Assembly: GCA_023266235.1 (NCBI GenBank)
Contig: JAHFRL010000021.1
Span: forward strand, 1 to 50,423
Origin: Betaproteobacteria bacterium
Lineage (GTDB): Bacteria; Pseudomonadota; Gammaproteobacteria; Burkholderiales; SG8-41
Reading direction: 5' to 3'
Length of the DNA: 50,423 nucleotides
Below, one piece after another: positions 24,416 to 35,368 of the stretch. Each line of letters starts with the position of its first letter. Positions within the stretch are counted from its first letter, which is position 1. Below the pieces are notes generated by a model. That model was not told the origin of the DNA and did not search any database. It saw only the letters and a program-made list of their open reading frames with translations. Both the position numbers and the translations under genes were made by a program.

Positions 24416-24489
24416 AGGATCGAGGATTCAGGATTGAGGATTGAGCAAAAACCCCTGCAGGGCAACCCCTCAATCCTCGATCCTCAATC
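24416..24489. repeat. HIR-E: heptad inverted repeat between holA and proA
   Basis: The 5' arm (24416-24445) has AGGATCG, AGGATTC and two AGGATTG units plus AG. The 3' arm (24469-24489) has CTCAATC, CTCGATC, CTCAATC. The core holds a palindrome CCCTGCAGGG (24453-24462). The unit is the same as in HIR-B and HIR-L but the core differs. proA starts 9 nt to the left, on the minus strand. Confidence 0.9.
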
Positions 24490-24519
24490 CTTCGGTCAAT
24501 GATACCGCGATTCAAGTTT

Positions 24520-25524
24520 TCATTGGCGCGCGAACCGTAACCCGAGCTGGAGTAATTCGTCCCACGCGTCGCCGCGGGCGAGACCTTTGATGATGCGGTC
24601 GATTTGCGCGGCGTGCAGCAGCGCGGCTTCGATCTGCGGTTGGGTAAAGCGATTGATGTGGCGCTGCATCAGGTTCTGGCGCGCGCCCCAGATGCGCGCT
24701 TCGCGCCACAATGAATCGAGCGGCCGGCCGGCGGCGAGTCCGGCCAAGACCCGGCCGACGGCGCGGATTTCCTCGGTGATCGCCCACAGCACCAGCGGCG
24801 GTGCGGCGCCTTCGCCCTGGAGCCCGTCGAGCACGCGCGCGAGGTGCCGCGCATCGCCGGATAGCACGATCTCGCCGAGATCGAACACGTCAAAGCGCGC
24901 GACGTCGAGCACCGCTTCCTTGACTTGGTCGAAAGAGAGCTTGCCGGCGGGAAACAACAGCGCGAGCTTCTGCACTTCCTGATAGGCGGCGAGCAGATTG
25001 CCTTCGACTTTGTCGGCGACGAATTCGAGCGTTTCCTCGTCGGCCGTCTGCTCCTGCGCTTTGAGCCGGCCGGCGAGCCACGCTGGCAGCGCGCCGCGCG
25101 CAATCTGTTTCGCCTCGATCATCACGCCGGCGGCCTCGAGCGCCTCGAACCACGCGCCCTTCCGGGTGCGCCTGTCGATCGCGGGCAGGTAGATCAGCGT
25201 GATGGTGTCAATCGGCAGTTGCGCGCAAAAATCCTGCAGTGCTTTGCCGCCTTCAACGCCGGGCTTGCCGTTCGGGATGCGCAGCTCGAGGATGCGGCGC
25301 GCGGCAAACAGCGATTGCGACTGGCCGCTCATTCTGAGCTGCGACCAGTCGAAGTGCTGCTCGGCGGTCAGCACCTCGCGCTCGCTGTGGCCGCCGTCGC
25401 GCGCTGCGGCGCGGATGCGGTCGGTCGCCTCGAGCGCGAGCAGCGGCTCGTCGCCGAATACGGTGTAGAGCGGCGCGAGGCCGCGCTTAAGCTGCTGCGG
25501 CAGTTGTTCAGTAGAGATTTTCAT
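24520..25524 (-). CDS. holA: DNA polymerase III delta subunit
   Basis: HolA opens the sliding clamp within the clamp loader. It has 334 residues from ATG at 25524 (MKISTEQLPQQLKRGLAPLY). Family features include VFGDEPLLALEATDRIRAAA near the start, FAARRILELRIPNGKPG, and the C-terminal helical domain IWGARQNLMQRHINRFTQPQIEAALLHAAQIDRIIKGLARGDAWDELLQL. An ORF start at 25548 adds eight residues in the HIR-F arm and is unlikely. No ribosome site is visible; HIR-F lies upstream. Position after lptE is standard in Proteobacteria. Confidence 0.95.
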   Translation of the reverse strand: MKISTEQLPQQLKRGLAPLYTVFGDEPLLALEATDRIRAAARDGGHSEREVLTAEQHFDWSQLRMSGQSQSLFAARRILELRIPNGKPGVEGGKALQDFCAQLPIDTITLIYLPAIDRRTRKGAWFEALEAAGVMIEAKQIARGALPAWLAGRLKAQEQTADEETLEFVADKVEGNLLAAYQEVQKLALLFPAGKLSFDQVKEAVLDVARFDVFDLGEIVLSGDARHLARVLDGLQGEGAAPPLVLWAITEEIRAVGRVLAGLAAGRPLDSLWREARIWGARQNLMQRHINRFTQPQIEAALLHAAQIDRIIKGLARGDAWDELLQLGLRFARQ

Positions 25525-25533
25525 AAAGCCTAG

Positions 25534-25640
25534 CCGCCAAGGACGCAAAGGACGCCAAGGAAAAACAGGAAATCAATGAATCTCGAAAGCGGGGAACACA
25601 AAGCATCGAATTACTTTGCGTCCTTGGCGTCCTCCGCGGC
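25534..25640. repeat. HIR-F: inverted tandem repeat (9-nt units) between lptE and holA
   Basis: The 5' arm (25534-25561) repeats CCAAGGACG/CAAAGGACG. The 3' arm (25614-25640) reads CTTTGCGTC, CTTGGCGTC, CTCCGCGG, its near complement. The period is 9, not 7, but the architecture is that of the other elements. The core is 52 nt and AT-richer than its surroundings. Confidence 0.88.
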
Positions 25641-25647
25641 AAAGCTG

Positions 25648-26243
25648 TCACGAATCTATGCGCGCAGACTGCAGACGCCGCACCACCTGCTGCACGGCGT
25701 CGCTTTGCATGTCGCGGTAGAGCAGGGCCTCCTCCTGTTCCTTGCCGAGCACGTCGGCGTCGCTGTAGGTGATGTCACGGCGCAGCACGATCTCGCTCGT
25801 GGGTATGTATTCGATGCCTTTCGCGTCCGTGAGGCGGAAAGACACCCGGTAGCGCAGCGTGATTTCGCGCACCCGGCCGATGGCTGACAGCGAAAGGATC
25901 ACCCGTTCGCGCAGCTCGTTCAGAATCTGCAGCGTCACCTGCGCGTCCTTGGGATTGGTGGTAACGCGCGCCTGGCTGCCGGCGCGCACCGCGCGCGCAA
26001 TCTGGGTGACGAATACTTGCGAACCCGATATATAGATGGAGTCGAACGGCAGCGTTGCCTGGCCGCGCAGGTGGAAGCCGCAAGATGCGACCAGCAAGGC
26101 CACGAAGGCCATGCTGGTCGCGGTGAAGGGTGAAGGGTGAAGGGTAAAGGGTAAAAACCTTGAAGCAACCCGCTTGACCCTGGATTCCATTCTTTTCATT
26201 TCTTGTCCCTTACCCATTACCGATCTCTCATTGCCGCTGTTCA

Positions 26244-26244
<1 letters not shown>
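25648..26244 (-). CDS. lptE: LPS-assembly lipoprotein LptE with repeat-encoded N-terminus
   Basis: LptE sits in the outer membrane as a lipoprotein plug of LptD. The diagnostic core is MAFVALLVASCGFHLRGQATLPF, where the cysteine after LVAS is the lipidation site, then FDSIYISG and ARVTTNPKDAQVTLQIL. ATG at 26244 overlaps the leuS stop as TGATG and gives 198 residues. About forty residues lie before the hydrophobic stretch, much more than usual, and they are encoded by HIR-G. Internal ATGs at 26199 (MKRMES) and 26190 (MESRVK) are possible starts that give a long but acceptable signal. Operon leuS-lptE-holA is the standard order. Confidence 0.88.
26122..26221. repeat. HIR-G: heptad inverted repeat in the 5' part of lptE
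   Basis: On the plus strand the 5' arm (26122-26156) has three GGTGAAG, then GGTAAAG and GGTAAAA. The 3' arm (26207-26221) reads on the other strand as GGTAATG, GGTAAGG and a decayed unit. It lies between the leuS/lptE TGATG overlap and the lptE lipobox and is translated as the N-region of the LptE signal sequence (RFLPFTLHPSPFTATS). Confidence 0.82.
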
Positions 26245-29800
<3,556 letters not shown>

Positions 29801-29823
29801 TTATTCTTCCGCACGCAGGCAAG

Positions 29824-29849
29824 ACGGCCGGCACTTGCCGGCCGTTTTT
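29824..29849 (+). terminator. Rho-independent terminator after the FecR/SPOR gene
   Basis: A perfect 10-bp stem, ACGGCCGGCA (29824-29833) with its complement (29836-29845), has a 2-nt loop and is followed by five Ts. It lies 24 nt after the stop codon. Confidence 0.9.
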
Positions 29850-29870
29850 GCCGATAGCTGGAAATATTCC

Positions 29871-29936
29871 GGCCGTTCATGGTGACGGTTGGAACCATGA
29901 ATGGCCGTTCACCCTTCGATACCCCGGGGCGAACGG
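29871..29936. repeat. Two tandem hairpins, degenerate copy of a palindromic intergenic repeat
   Basis: First hairpin: GGCCGTTCATGGT (29871-29883) with ACCATGAATGGCC (29894-29906), one mismatch. Second: CGTTCACCC (about 29905-29913) with GGGCGAACG (about 29927-29935), one G:T pair. The order GTTCATGG...AACCATGAA, then GTTCACCCTTCG...GGGCGAACGG resembles a palindromic repeat that is common in environmental proteobacterial genomes. Here it stands between a terminator and the uvrD promoter region. Confidence 0.6.
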
Positions 29937-30041
29937 CATGATCACGCGCGACAGGGTGCGACCGGTAGCCTATAATTAACCGCGGCTCCAAGTTGAGAGG
30001 GGCGCGGCCCAGAGTGCGCCCTTTAACTTTCCGCAACTTAG

Positions 30042-32333
30042 ATGAACCCGTCATTTCTCGCAGGCCTCAACGAGCAGCAGCTCGAAGCCGTCACGCTTCC
30101 GCATCAATCCGCTCTGATTCTCGCCGGCGCCGGCAGCGGCAAAACGCGCGTGCTCACGACGCGCGTCGCGTGGCTGATCCAGACCGGGCAGGCGAGCCCG
30201 GCCGGACTGCTGGCCGTGACGTTCACCAACAAGGCGGCGAAGGAAATGCTCGCGCGCATCGGCTCGATGCTGCCGATCAACACGCGCGGCATGTGGGTCG
30301 GCACCTTCCACGGCCTGTGCAACCGCATGCTGCGCGCGCATTACCGCGAAGCCGGGCTGCCGCAGCTCTTTCAGATACTCGACAGCCAGGACCAGCTCGC
30401 GCTGATCAAGCGGCTGCTGAAAGCCGGCGACGTCGACGAGGAAAAATTCCCGCCGCGCCAGGTCGCGTGGTACATCAACAGCCACAAGGACGAAGGCAAG
30501 CGTCCGCCCGCAGCGGAGGCCTACGACAGCATCTCGCGCCGCATGCAGGAGCTTTACGTTCACTACGACGAGCAGTGCCAGCGCGAGGGCGTGGTCGATT
30601 TCGCGGAACTGCTGCTGCGCTCTCACGAGCTGCTGTCGAGGAACGAGATCCTGCGCGACCATTACCGCAGCCGCTTCCGCCATATCCTGGTCGATGAATT
30701 CCAGGACACCAACCGGCTGCAGTACCAATGGCTGCGGCTGCTGGCCGGGGGTAACACCGCCGCGACGGCGCACGGTGCGGACAACGCGATTTTTGCGGTC
30801 GGCGATGACGATCAATCGATTTACGCCTTCCGCGGGGCGTCGGCCGCCAACATGCAGGACCTGCAGCGGGACTTCGCGGTCGAGAAGGTGATCAAGCTCG
30901 AGCAGAATTACCGTTCACACGGGCATATCCTCGATGCCGCCAACGCGTTGATCGAGCATAACCGCAAGCGACTCGGCAAAAATCTGTGGACTGCGGAGAG
31001 CAAGGGCGAGCCGCTGCGAGTCTACGAGGCCGGTACCGACATCGACGAAGCGGGTTTCATTGTCGAGGAGGTGAAGTCACTCCACCGCGAGGGCGTGCGG
31101 CTGGCGGAAATGGCGCTGCTCTACCGTTCGAACGCGCAGTCGCGGGTGCTCGAACACGCGCTGTTCAACACCGGCGTCGCGTACCGTGTCTACGGCGGCC
31201 TGCGCTTTTTCGAGCGCCAGGAGATCAAGCATGCGCTCGCCTATCTGCGGCTCCTGGCGAGCGACGAGGACGACGGCGCACTCATGCGCGTGATCAATTT
31301 CCCGACGCGCGGCATCGGCAATCGCAGCCTCGAGCAGCTGCAGGATGCCGCCAAGGCGAGGGTCGTGAGTCTGTGGCGGGCGGCGGAAGAAAAAGCGAGA
31401 GGGGAGAGGGGAGAGGAGAGAGGTGGAAAACCGCGCAATGGCGGAGAAGCCGGCGCAGCCGGTCACGCCTCTCGTCTATCGCCCGGCGCCTCTCCTCACA
31501 AAGGCCTGCCGGCCTTTGTGGCGCTGATCGAGCAGATGCGGAACGCGACACAAGGATTGCCTTTGCCCGAAATCATCGAGCACGTAATCGAGCACAGCGG
31601 GCTCAAAACGCATTACCAGAGCGAGCGCGACGGCATCGACCGGCTGGAGAACCTCGGCGAGTTGATCAACGCCGCCGCAGGATTCATCGCCGACGAATCC
31701 CAGGCGGACGCCAGCCTCACTGCGTTCCTGGCGCACGCCGCGCTCGAGGCGGGCGATAACCAGGCGCAGGCCGGCGCCGATGCGCTGCAGCTGATGACGG
31801 TGCATTCGGCGAAAGGCCTCGAATTCCACAGCGTGTTCATCAGCGGGCTCGAAGAGGGTTTGTTCCCGCATGAAAACAGCCTGTTCGAGGCCGACGGCAA
31901 GGAAGAGGAGCGGCGGCTGATGTATGTGGCGCTGACGCGCGCGCGGCGTCGGCTGTATCTGTCGTTCGCGCAAAGCCGCATGCTGCACGGCCAGACGCGC
32001 TACAACATTGCGTCGAGCTTTTTCCGCGAAATTCCCGAGCAGCTGCTGAAGCGCATCGGGCCGAAGTTGAGAATTCAGAGTTCGGAGTTCAAGGTTCACA
32101 GCGCGGCTTCCCGTGTCGCCGGTGCCCGTGTTTCCAACACTCAACATTCAACACTGAGCGCTGAACCATCGTCACCCTGGCGCATCGGCCAGAACGTGAT
32201 GCATCCGAAGTTCGGCGTCGGCGTGATTGTCAACGCTGAAGGACGCGGCGCCGATGCGCGTGTGCAGGTGAATTTCCATCGCAACGGCAGCAAATGGCTG
32301 GCGCTTGAATACGCGAAATTGAGTCCCGCCTGA
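30042..32333 (+). CDS. uvrD: UvrD/Rep-type DNA helicase with two repeat-encoded insertions
   Basis: An SF1A 3'-5' helicase of 763 residues acting in mismatch and excision repair. Walker A is LAGAGSGKTRVLTTR (about 27-41), then AVTFTNKAAKEML, the Walker B DEFQDTN, GDDDQSIYAFRGASAANM, EQNYRSHGHI, MTVHSAKGLEFHSVF and MYVALTRARRRLYL. The C-terminal WRIGQNVMHPKFGVGVIVN is the Tudor-like UvrD tail. Two stretches do not belong to the family: about residues 452-487 (KARGERGEERGG to PGASPHK), from HIR-H, and about 675-709 (LRIQSSEFKVHSA to HSTLSAEP), from HIR-I. Both keep frame and fall in linkers, the first in the 2B region, the second before the tail. Confidence 0.93.
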   Translation: MNPSFLAGLNEQQLEAVTLPHQSALILAGAGSGKTRVLTTRVAWLIQTGQASPAGLLAVTFTNKAAKEMLARIGSMLPINTRGMWVGTFHGLCNRMLRAHYREAGLPQLFQILDSQDQLALIKRLLKAGDVDEEKFPPRQVAWYINSHKDEGKRPPAAEAYDSISRRMQELYVHYDEQCQREGVVDFAELLLRSHELLSRNEILRDHYRSRFRHILVDEFQDTNRLQYQWLRLLAGGNTAATAHGADNAIFAVGDDDQSIYAFRGASAANMQDLQRDFAVEKVIKLEQNYRSHGHILDAANALIEHNRKRLGKNLWTAESKGEPLRVYEAGTDIDEAGFIVEEVKSLHREGVRLAEMALLYRSNAQSRVLEHALFNTGVAYRVYGGLRFFERQEIKHALAYLRLLASDEDDGALMRVINFPTRGIGNRSLEQLQDAAKARVVSLWRAAEEKARGERGEERGGKPRNGGEAGAAGHASRLSPGASPHKGLPAFVALIEQMRNATQGLPLPEIIEHVIEHSGLKTHYQSERDGIDRLENLGELINAAAGFIADESQADASLTAFLAHAALEAGDNQAQAGADALQLMTVHSAKGLEFHSVFISGLEEGLFPHENSLFEADGKEEERRLMYVALTRARRRLYLSFAQSRMLHGQTRYNIASSFFREIPEQLLKRIGPKLRIQSSEFKVHSAASRVAGARVSNTQHSTLSAEPSSPWRIGQNVMHPKFGVGVIVNAEGRGADARVQVNFHRNGSKWLALEYAKLSPA
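31395..31499. repeat. HIR-H: heptad inverted repeat inside uvrD
   Basis: The 5' arm (31395-31423) has GCGAGAG, two GGGAGAG and GAGAGAG. The 3' arm (31467-31499) contains GCCTCTCG and GCGCCTCTCCTCAC, a weaker complement. It is translated in frame. A perfect AAAGGCC/GGCCTTT hairpin follows at 31500-31518. Confidence 0.75.
32065..32168. repeat. HIR-I: heptad inverted repeat inside uvrD near the 3' end
   Basis: The 5' arm (32065-32099) has AGTTGAG, AATTCAG, AGTTCGG, AGTTCAA, GGTTCAC. The 3' arm (32134-32168) has CCAACAC, TCAACAT, TCAACAC, TGAGCGC, TGAACCA. In the same phase, the complement of the second follows the skeleton NTTSARN of the first. It is translated in frame as a serine-rich linker. 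Confidence 0.75.
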
Positions 32334-32337
32334 CGTC

Positions 32338-33096
32338 CTAGTTCGGGGCCGGCGTTGTGCCGAATAAATCCTTGTAACTCGCGTAAATCGACGGCACCAA
32401 TATCGGCGCCAACAGCCACAACCCAAGATCGGGCTGGCGCACGGCGATGCTCAGCGGCGTCATTACCACCATCGGTACCAACACGGCCAGGCAGTAGATC
32501 AACAGCGGCAGGACGTTCTTCAGGCAGGCCCACAGGCTCAACAGCAGCGCCGGCAGCGGTTTGACGTCGTCAAAGAACACCAGCAGCGGCGCAAACCAGA
32601 CCGCCATCATCAGCGGCACGGAGATGCCGAGGCCGATGATCAGTGCCATCATCATGCGCGGTGCGGCGGTGCGCATCGCTTCGATGGTCTCCGGGGTTGC
32701 CGCGCCCGTCGCCATGGTCTTGGAGATGCCGCTGAGCGCTTCGCCGCCGACCAGCATGATCGCCATCAGCGTCAGGAACTGGCCGACCAGCGACACGCCG
32801 CCGATCGTGATCAGCTGCGCCGCGTTCTTGAGAAAGCCGCTCGCGAGATAGCCGATGCGCAGCGGCTTGCCCTGCGCGAGCGCCTGCGCGCCGTGCGACA
32901 GCCCGGCGAGAAAATTCGGCGCGATCAGCACCGCAATCACGCCGATCAGCGGGATCGCGAACAACACGCGGCTGCCGATGAACAGGATCGCGATCAGCAG
33001 TATCCACTGCGGCGGGTTCTTGCGGAAAATCAAAATGCCCTCCGCGATCCAGCGCCAGCCGTGCGAGGCGTCGACCACTCTAATCTGCATGTTCAT
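32338..33096 (-). CDS. BPSS1780-family membrane protein
   Basis: A 252-residue inner-membrane protein with about six hydrophobic segments, for example PPQWILLIAILFIGSRVLF, IPLIGVIAVLIAPNFLAGL and LLPLLIYCLAVLVPMVVMTPL. The start VVDASHGWRWIAEGILIFRKNP is the signature of a betaproteobacterial family named after BPSS1780 of Burkholderia pseudomallei, whose role is unknown. The start overlaps the thrB stop as ATGA, so it is translated with thrB. Its stop is 4 nt from the uvrD stop on the other strand, with no terminator visible between them. Confidence 0.8.
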   Translation of the reverse strand: MNMQIRVVDASHGWRWIAEGILIFRKNPPQWILLIAILFIGSRVLFAIPLIGVIAVLIAPNFLAGLSHGAQALAQGKPLRIGYLASGFLKNAAQLITIGGVSLVGQFLTLMAIMLVGGEALSGISKTMATGAATPETIEAMRTAAPRMMMALIIGLGISVPLMMAVWFAPLLVFFDDVKPLPALLLSLWACLKNVLPLLIYCLAVLVPMVVMTPLSIAVRQPDLGLWLLAPILVPSIYASYKDLFGTTPAPN

Positions 33097-34046
33097 GGCA
33101 CGAATAATTGCCGCAGCTCGGCTTCACGCGCGACGTGCTGCTCGAGCAAGCGTTGGATGTGCCGCGGGTCCTTGGCGTGCGTGAGCAGCCCCGGGCGCGG
33201 CAGATGCAAATCGTACAGCCGCGAGATCCAGAAGCGCAGCGCGCCGGCGCGCAACATCACCGGCCACGCGCCGCGCTCGATCGCATTGAACGGTCGCACG
33301 CCATGATATGCCTTGAGCAGCGCGGTGGTGCGCTCGCGGTCGAGCACGGCGTCGGCCGTGATGCACCAGTCGTTGACCGCAACGGCGACGTCGTAGAGCA
33401 GCACGTCATTGCATGCAAAGTAAAAATCGATGATGCCGCCAACGCGGCCGCCGTCCCACAGCACGTTGTCGCGGAACAGGTCGGCATGGATCACGCCGCG
33501 CGGCAGGTCTTCGAAGCGATACAGGGACTGGAAGCGCACTTCCTCCTTGAGCAGCGCTGCGGCATGCGCATCGAGAAACGGCAGCACCTTCGGCATCGCC
33601 GCTTTCCACCATTTCGGGCCGCGCGGGTTCGGCATTTCGGCGCGAAAGCTCGCGCCGGCGAGATGCATTTCGGCGAGCAGCGCGCCGATGGCGGCGCAGT
33701 GCCCGGCATTCACCTGTTTGAGGTCCGTGCCCGGCACGCTGGTGACGATGCTCGCCGGCCTGCCGTTCAGCGCGCCGAGATATTCGTTACCGAGGTTGGC
33801 AATCGGCTGCGGGCTCGGAATGCCGTGGCGCGAAAGATGCGCCATCAGATTGAGGTAGAACGGCAGCTCGCGGGCCGTGAGCTTCTCGAACAACGTGAGC
33901 ACATAGCGGCCGTGCGTGGTGGTGACGAAATAGTTGGTGTTTTCGATGCCGGCGGCGATGCCCTCGAGCGCGATGAGGGTGCCGATCGAATAGTTCTTGA
34001 GCCACGCCGACAACTGTTCGGGCGTGACGGTGGTGAAGACGGACAT
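33093..34046 (-). CDS. thrB: Homoserine kinase (aminoglycoside-phosphotransferase-like, ThrB type II)
   Basis: Phosphorylates homoserine in threonine synthesis. The 317-residue sequence is of the APH-like type found in Beta- and Alphaproteobacteria, not the GHMP type of enterics. It shows MSVFTTVTPEQLSAWLKNY, GIENTNYFVTTTHGRYVLTLFE, the catalytic GVIHADLFRDNVLWDG and the metal-binding GIIDFYFACNDVLLYDVAV. ATG at 34046 is standard. The ribosome site is absent; HIR-J directly precedes the start. It overlaps the downstream membrane-protein gene by four bases and follows DUF2782, the usual neighbour. Confidence 0.95.
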   Translation of the reverse strand: MSVFTTVTPEQLSAWLKNYSIGTLIALEGIAAGIENTNYFVTTTHGRYVLTLFEKLTARELPFYLNLMAHLSRHGIPSPQPIANLGNEYLGALNGRPASIVTSVPGTDLKQVNAGHCAAIGALLAEMHLAGASFRAEMPNPRGPKWWKAAMPKVLPFLDAHAAALLKEEVRFQSLYRFEDLPRGVIHADLFRDNVLWDGGRVGGIIDFYFACNDVLLYDVAVAVNDWCITADAVLDRERTTALLKAYHGVRPFNAIERGAWPVMLRAGALRFWISRLYDLHLPRPGLLTHAKDPRHIQRLLEQHVAREAELRQLFVP

Positions 34047-34050
34047 TTCA

Positions 34051-34132
34051 GTGAATGGTGAATGGTGAACGGCAAACGGTGAAAGCCCGGATGCGGCTTT
34101 TCACGATTCACATTTCACGATTCACCATTCAC
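34051..34132. repeat. HIR-J: heptad inverted repeat between DUF2782 gene and thrB
   Basis: The 5' arm (34051-34085) has two GTGAATG, GTGAACG, GCAAACG, GTGAAAG. The 3' arm (34098-34132) has TTTTCAC, GATTCAC, ATTTCAC, GATTCAC, CATTCAC. Five units face five units across a 12-nt core. It begins 4 nt from the thrB start and ends 6 nt from the DUF2782 stop, so it fills the junction. Confidence 0.92.
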
Positions 34133-34138
34133 TCTGGA

Positions 34139-34474
34139 CTACCAGGAATGAATGACCCACAGCGGCGGGCGGACGCCGAAATCAAAGCTTTCCTGCCGCG
34201 TCATCTTGCCGTCGCCTTTTTCGTCGATCAGATAATACGGCGCGCCGTGAGCCGGGGTGACTTTGAGCATGTAGAGCTTGCCGGCGACACGATACTCTTC
34301 GACGGTATCGGTGCCGCGCTTGATAATCGTCACCTGCGGCTCGAGCGCCGGGTCGAGTTCGAAGCCGGGCGGCGGCGGAGGCGGATCGGGGATCGGCTGC
34401 AGATTGACCGGCCGGTCCGCGGCGGCCACGGGCAGCGCGGCGCAGAGCAGCAGGATGGCGAGCAAGTTACGCAT
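34139..34474 (-). CDS. DUF2782 domain-containing secreted protein
   Basis: A 111-residue protein with a signal peptide (MRNLLAILLLCAALPVAAA), a proline-rich stretch (IPDPPPPPPGFELDP) and a short domain with EPQVTIIKRGTDTVEEYRVAGKLYMLKVTPAHGAPYYLID, matching DUF2782, a family found beside polA and thrB in Betaproteobacteria. It is probably periplasmic; the function is unknown. TGAGGAACG upstream of the ATG is a fair ribosome site. It lies between HIR-K and HIR-J. Confidence 0.85.
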   Translation of the reverse strand: MRNLLAILLLCAALPVAAADRPVNLQPIPDPPPPPPGFELDPALEPQVTIIKRGTDTVEEYRVAGKLYMLKVTPAHGAPYYLIDEKGDGKMTRQESFDFGVRPPLWVIHSW

Positions 34475-34532
34475 GGTCGTTCCTCAGGGCTTGGACGCTT
34501 ATTATCGGCTTTTCGGCGGAAAAATTAAAGTC

Positions 34533-34612
34533 AGGATTCAGGAGCCGGGATTCGGGATTCAGTAACGGCGGCTTCGCGGCATGGTTTATTGCCGAATCCT
34601 GATTCCCGAATT
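34533..34612. repeat. HIR-K: heptad inverted repeat between LOG-family gene and DUF2782 gene
   Basis: The 5' arm (34533-34562) has AGGATTC, AGGAGCC and two GGGATTC units plus AG. The 3' arm (34592-34612) has CCGAATC, CTGATTC, CCGAATT. The next three bases, CTA at 34613-34615, are the TAG stop of the LOG-family gene on the minus strand, so the gene ends at the arm. Confidence 0.88.
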
Positions 34613-35332
34613 CTAGAGGGTCAGCAATATTTCGCGCTCCGCGTCGGACGGCTCGAAGCCGCGCTTCTCGTAATAGTCGAAAATCGCATCCACCACCTGC
34701 TGCGGCTCGTCGACCAGCTGCACCAGGCCCATGTCGCCGGGGGCGATCATGTTTTCGGCGACGAGTCGCTCGCGGAGCCAGTCGATAAGGCCGCGCCAGA
34801 ACGGGGTCTGCACGAGAATGATCGGCATGCGGCGGATCTTGCCGGTCTGCACCAGCGTCAGCGCCTCCAGCAGCTCGTCAAGCGTGCCGAAGCCCCCGGG
34901 CAGCACCACGTAGGCCGTCGCAAAGCGCACGAACGTGACCTTGCGCGCGAAGAAGTGGCGGAATGAGAGGCTGATGTCCTGATACGAATTGGGGAACTGC
35001 TCGCGCGGCAATTCGATGTTGAGCCCGACCGCCGGCGACTTGCCGAAATAGGCGCCTTTGTTGAATGCCTCCATCATGCCGGGGCCGCCGCCCGCCATCA
35101 CGCTGAAACCGGCATCGGACAACTGCCGCGCAATCTGCTCGGCGAGCACAAAATACGGATGATCGGCGGGAACGCGCGAGCTGCCGAACATGCTGACCGC
35201 GGGCCGGATGTTGCTCAGGCGCTCTGCCGCCTCGACGAATTCTGACATAATGCCGAACATGCGCCATGACTCGCGTGCCGACCATCCGGGCTCGGAGGTA
35301 AGGCGCGGCGGGATCTTGTTGGGATCGCTCAT
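34613..35332 (-). CDS. LOG-family (TIGR00730) Rossmann-fold protein, cytokinin-riboside phosphoribohydrolase-like
   Basis: A 239-residue cytoplasmic protein with the LOG signatures: VSMFGSSRVPADHPYFVLAE, GGGPGMMEAFNKGAYFG and the nucleotide-binding PGGFGTLDELLEALTLVQTGK. Such enzymes cleave nucleoside 5'-monophosphates to base and ribose 5-phosphate; in bacteria they are taken to be nucleotide-salvage or cytokinin-activating hydrolases. ATG at 35332 is 36 nt from the divergent polA start, a tight shared promoter. The C-terminus ends at the HIR-K arm. It is normally found here in Betaproteobacteria. Confidence 0.9.
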   Translation of the reverse strand: MSDPNKIPPRLTSEPGWSARESWRMFGIMSEFVEAAERLSNIRPAVSMFGSSRVPADHPYFVLAEQIARQLSDAGFSVMAGGGPGMMEAFNKGAYFGKSPAVGLNIELPREQFPNSYQDISLSFRHFFARKVTFVRFATAYVVLPGGFGTLDELLEALTLVQTGKIRRMPIILVQTPFWRGLIDWLRERLVAENMIAPGDMGLVQLVDEPQQVVDAIFDYYEKRGFEPSDAEREILLTL

Positions 35333-35368
35333 TCTCTACTCCTCAAAAAACGCTGGCAGGTACGCGGC

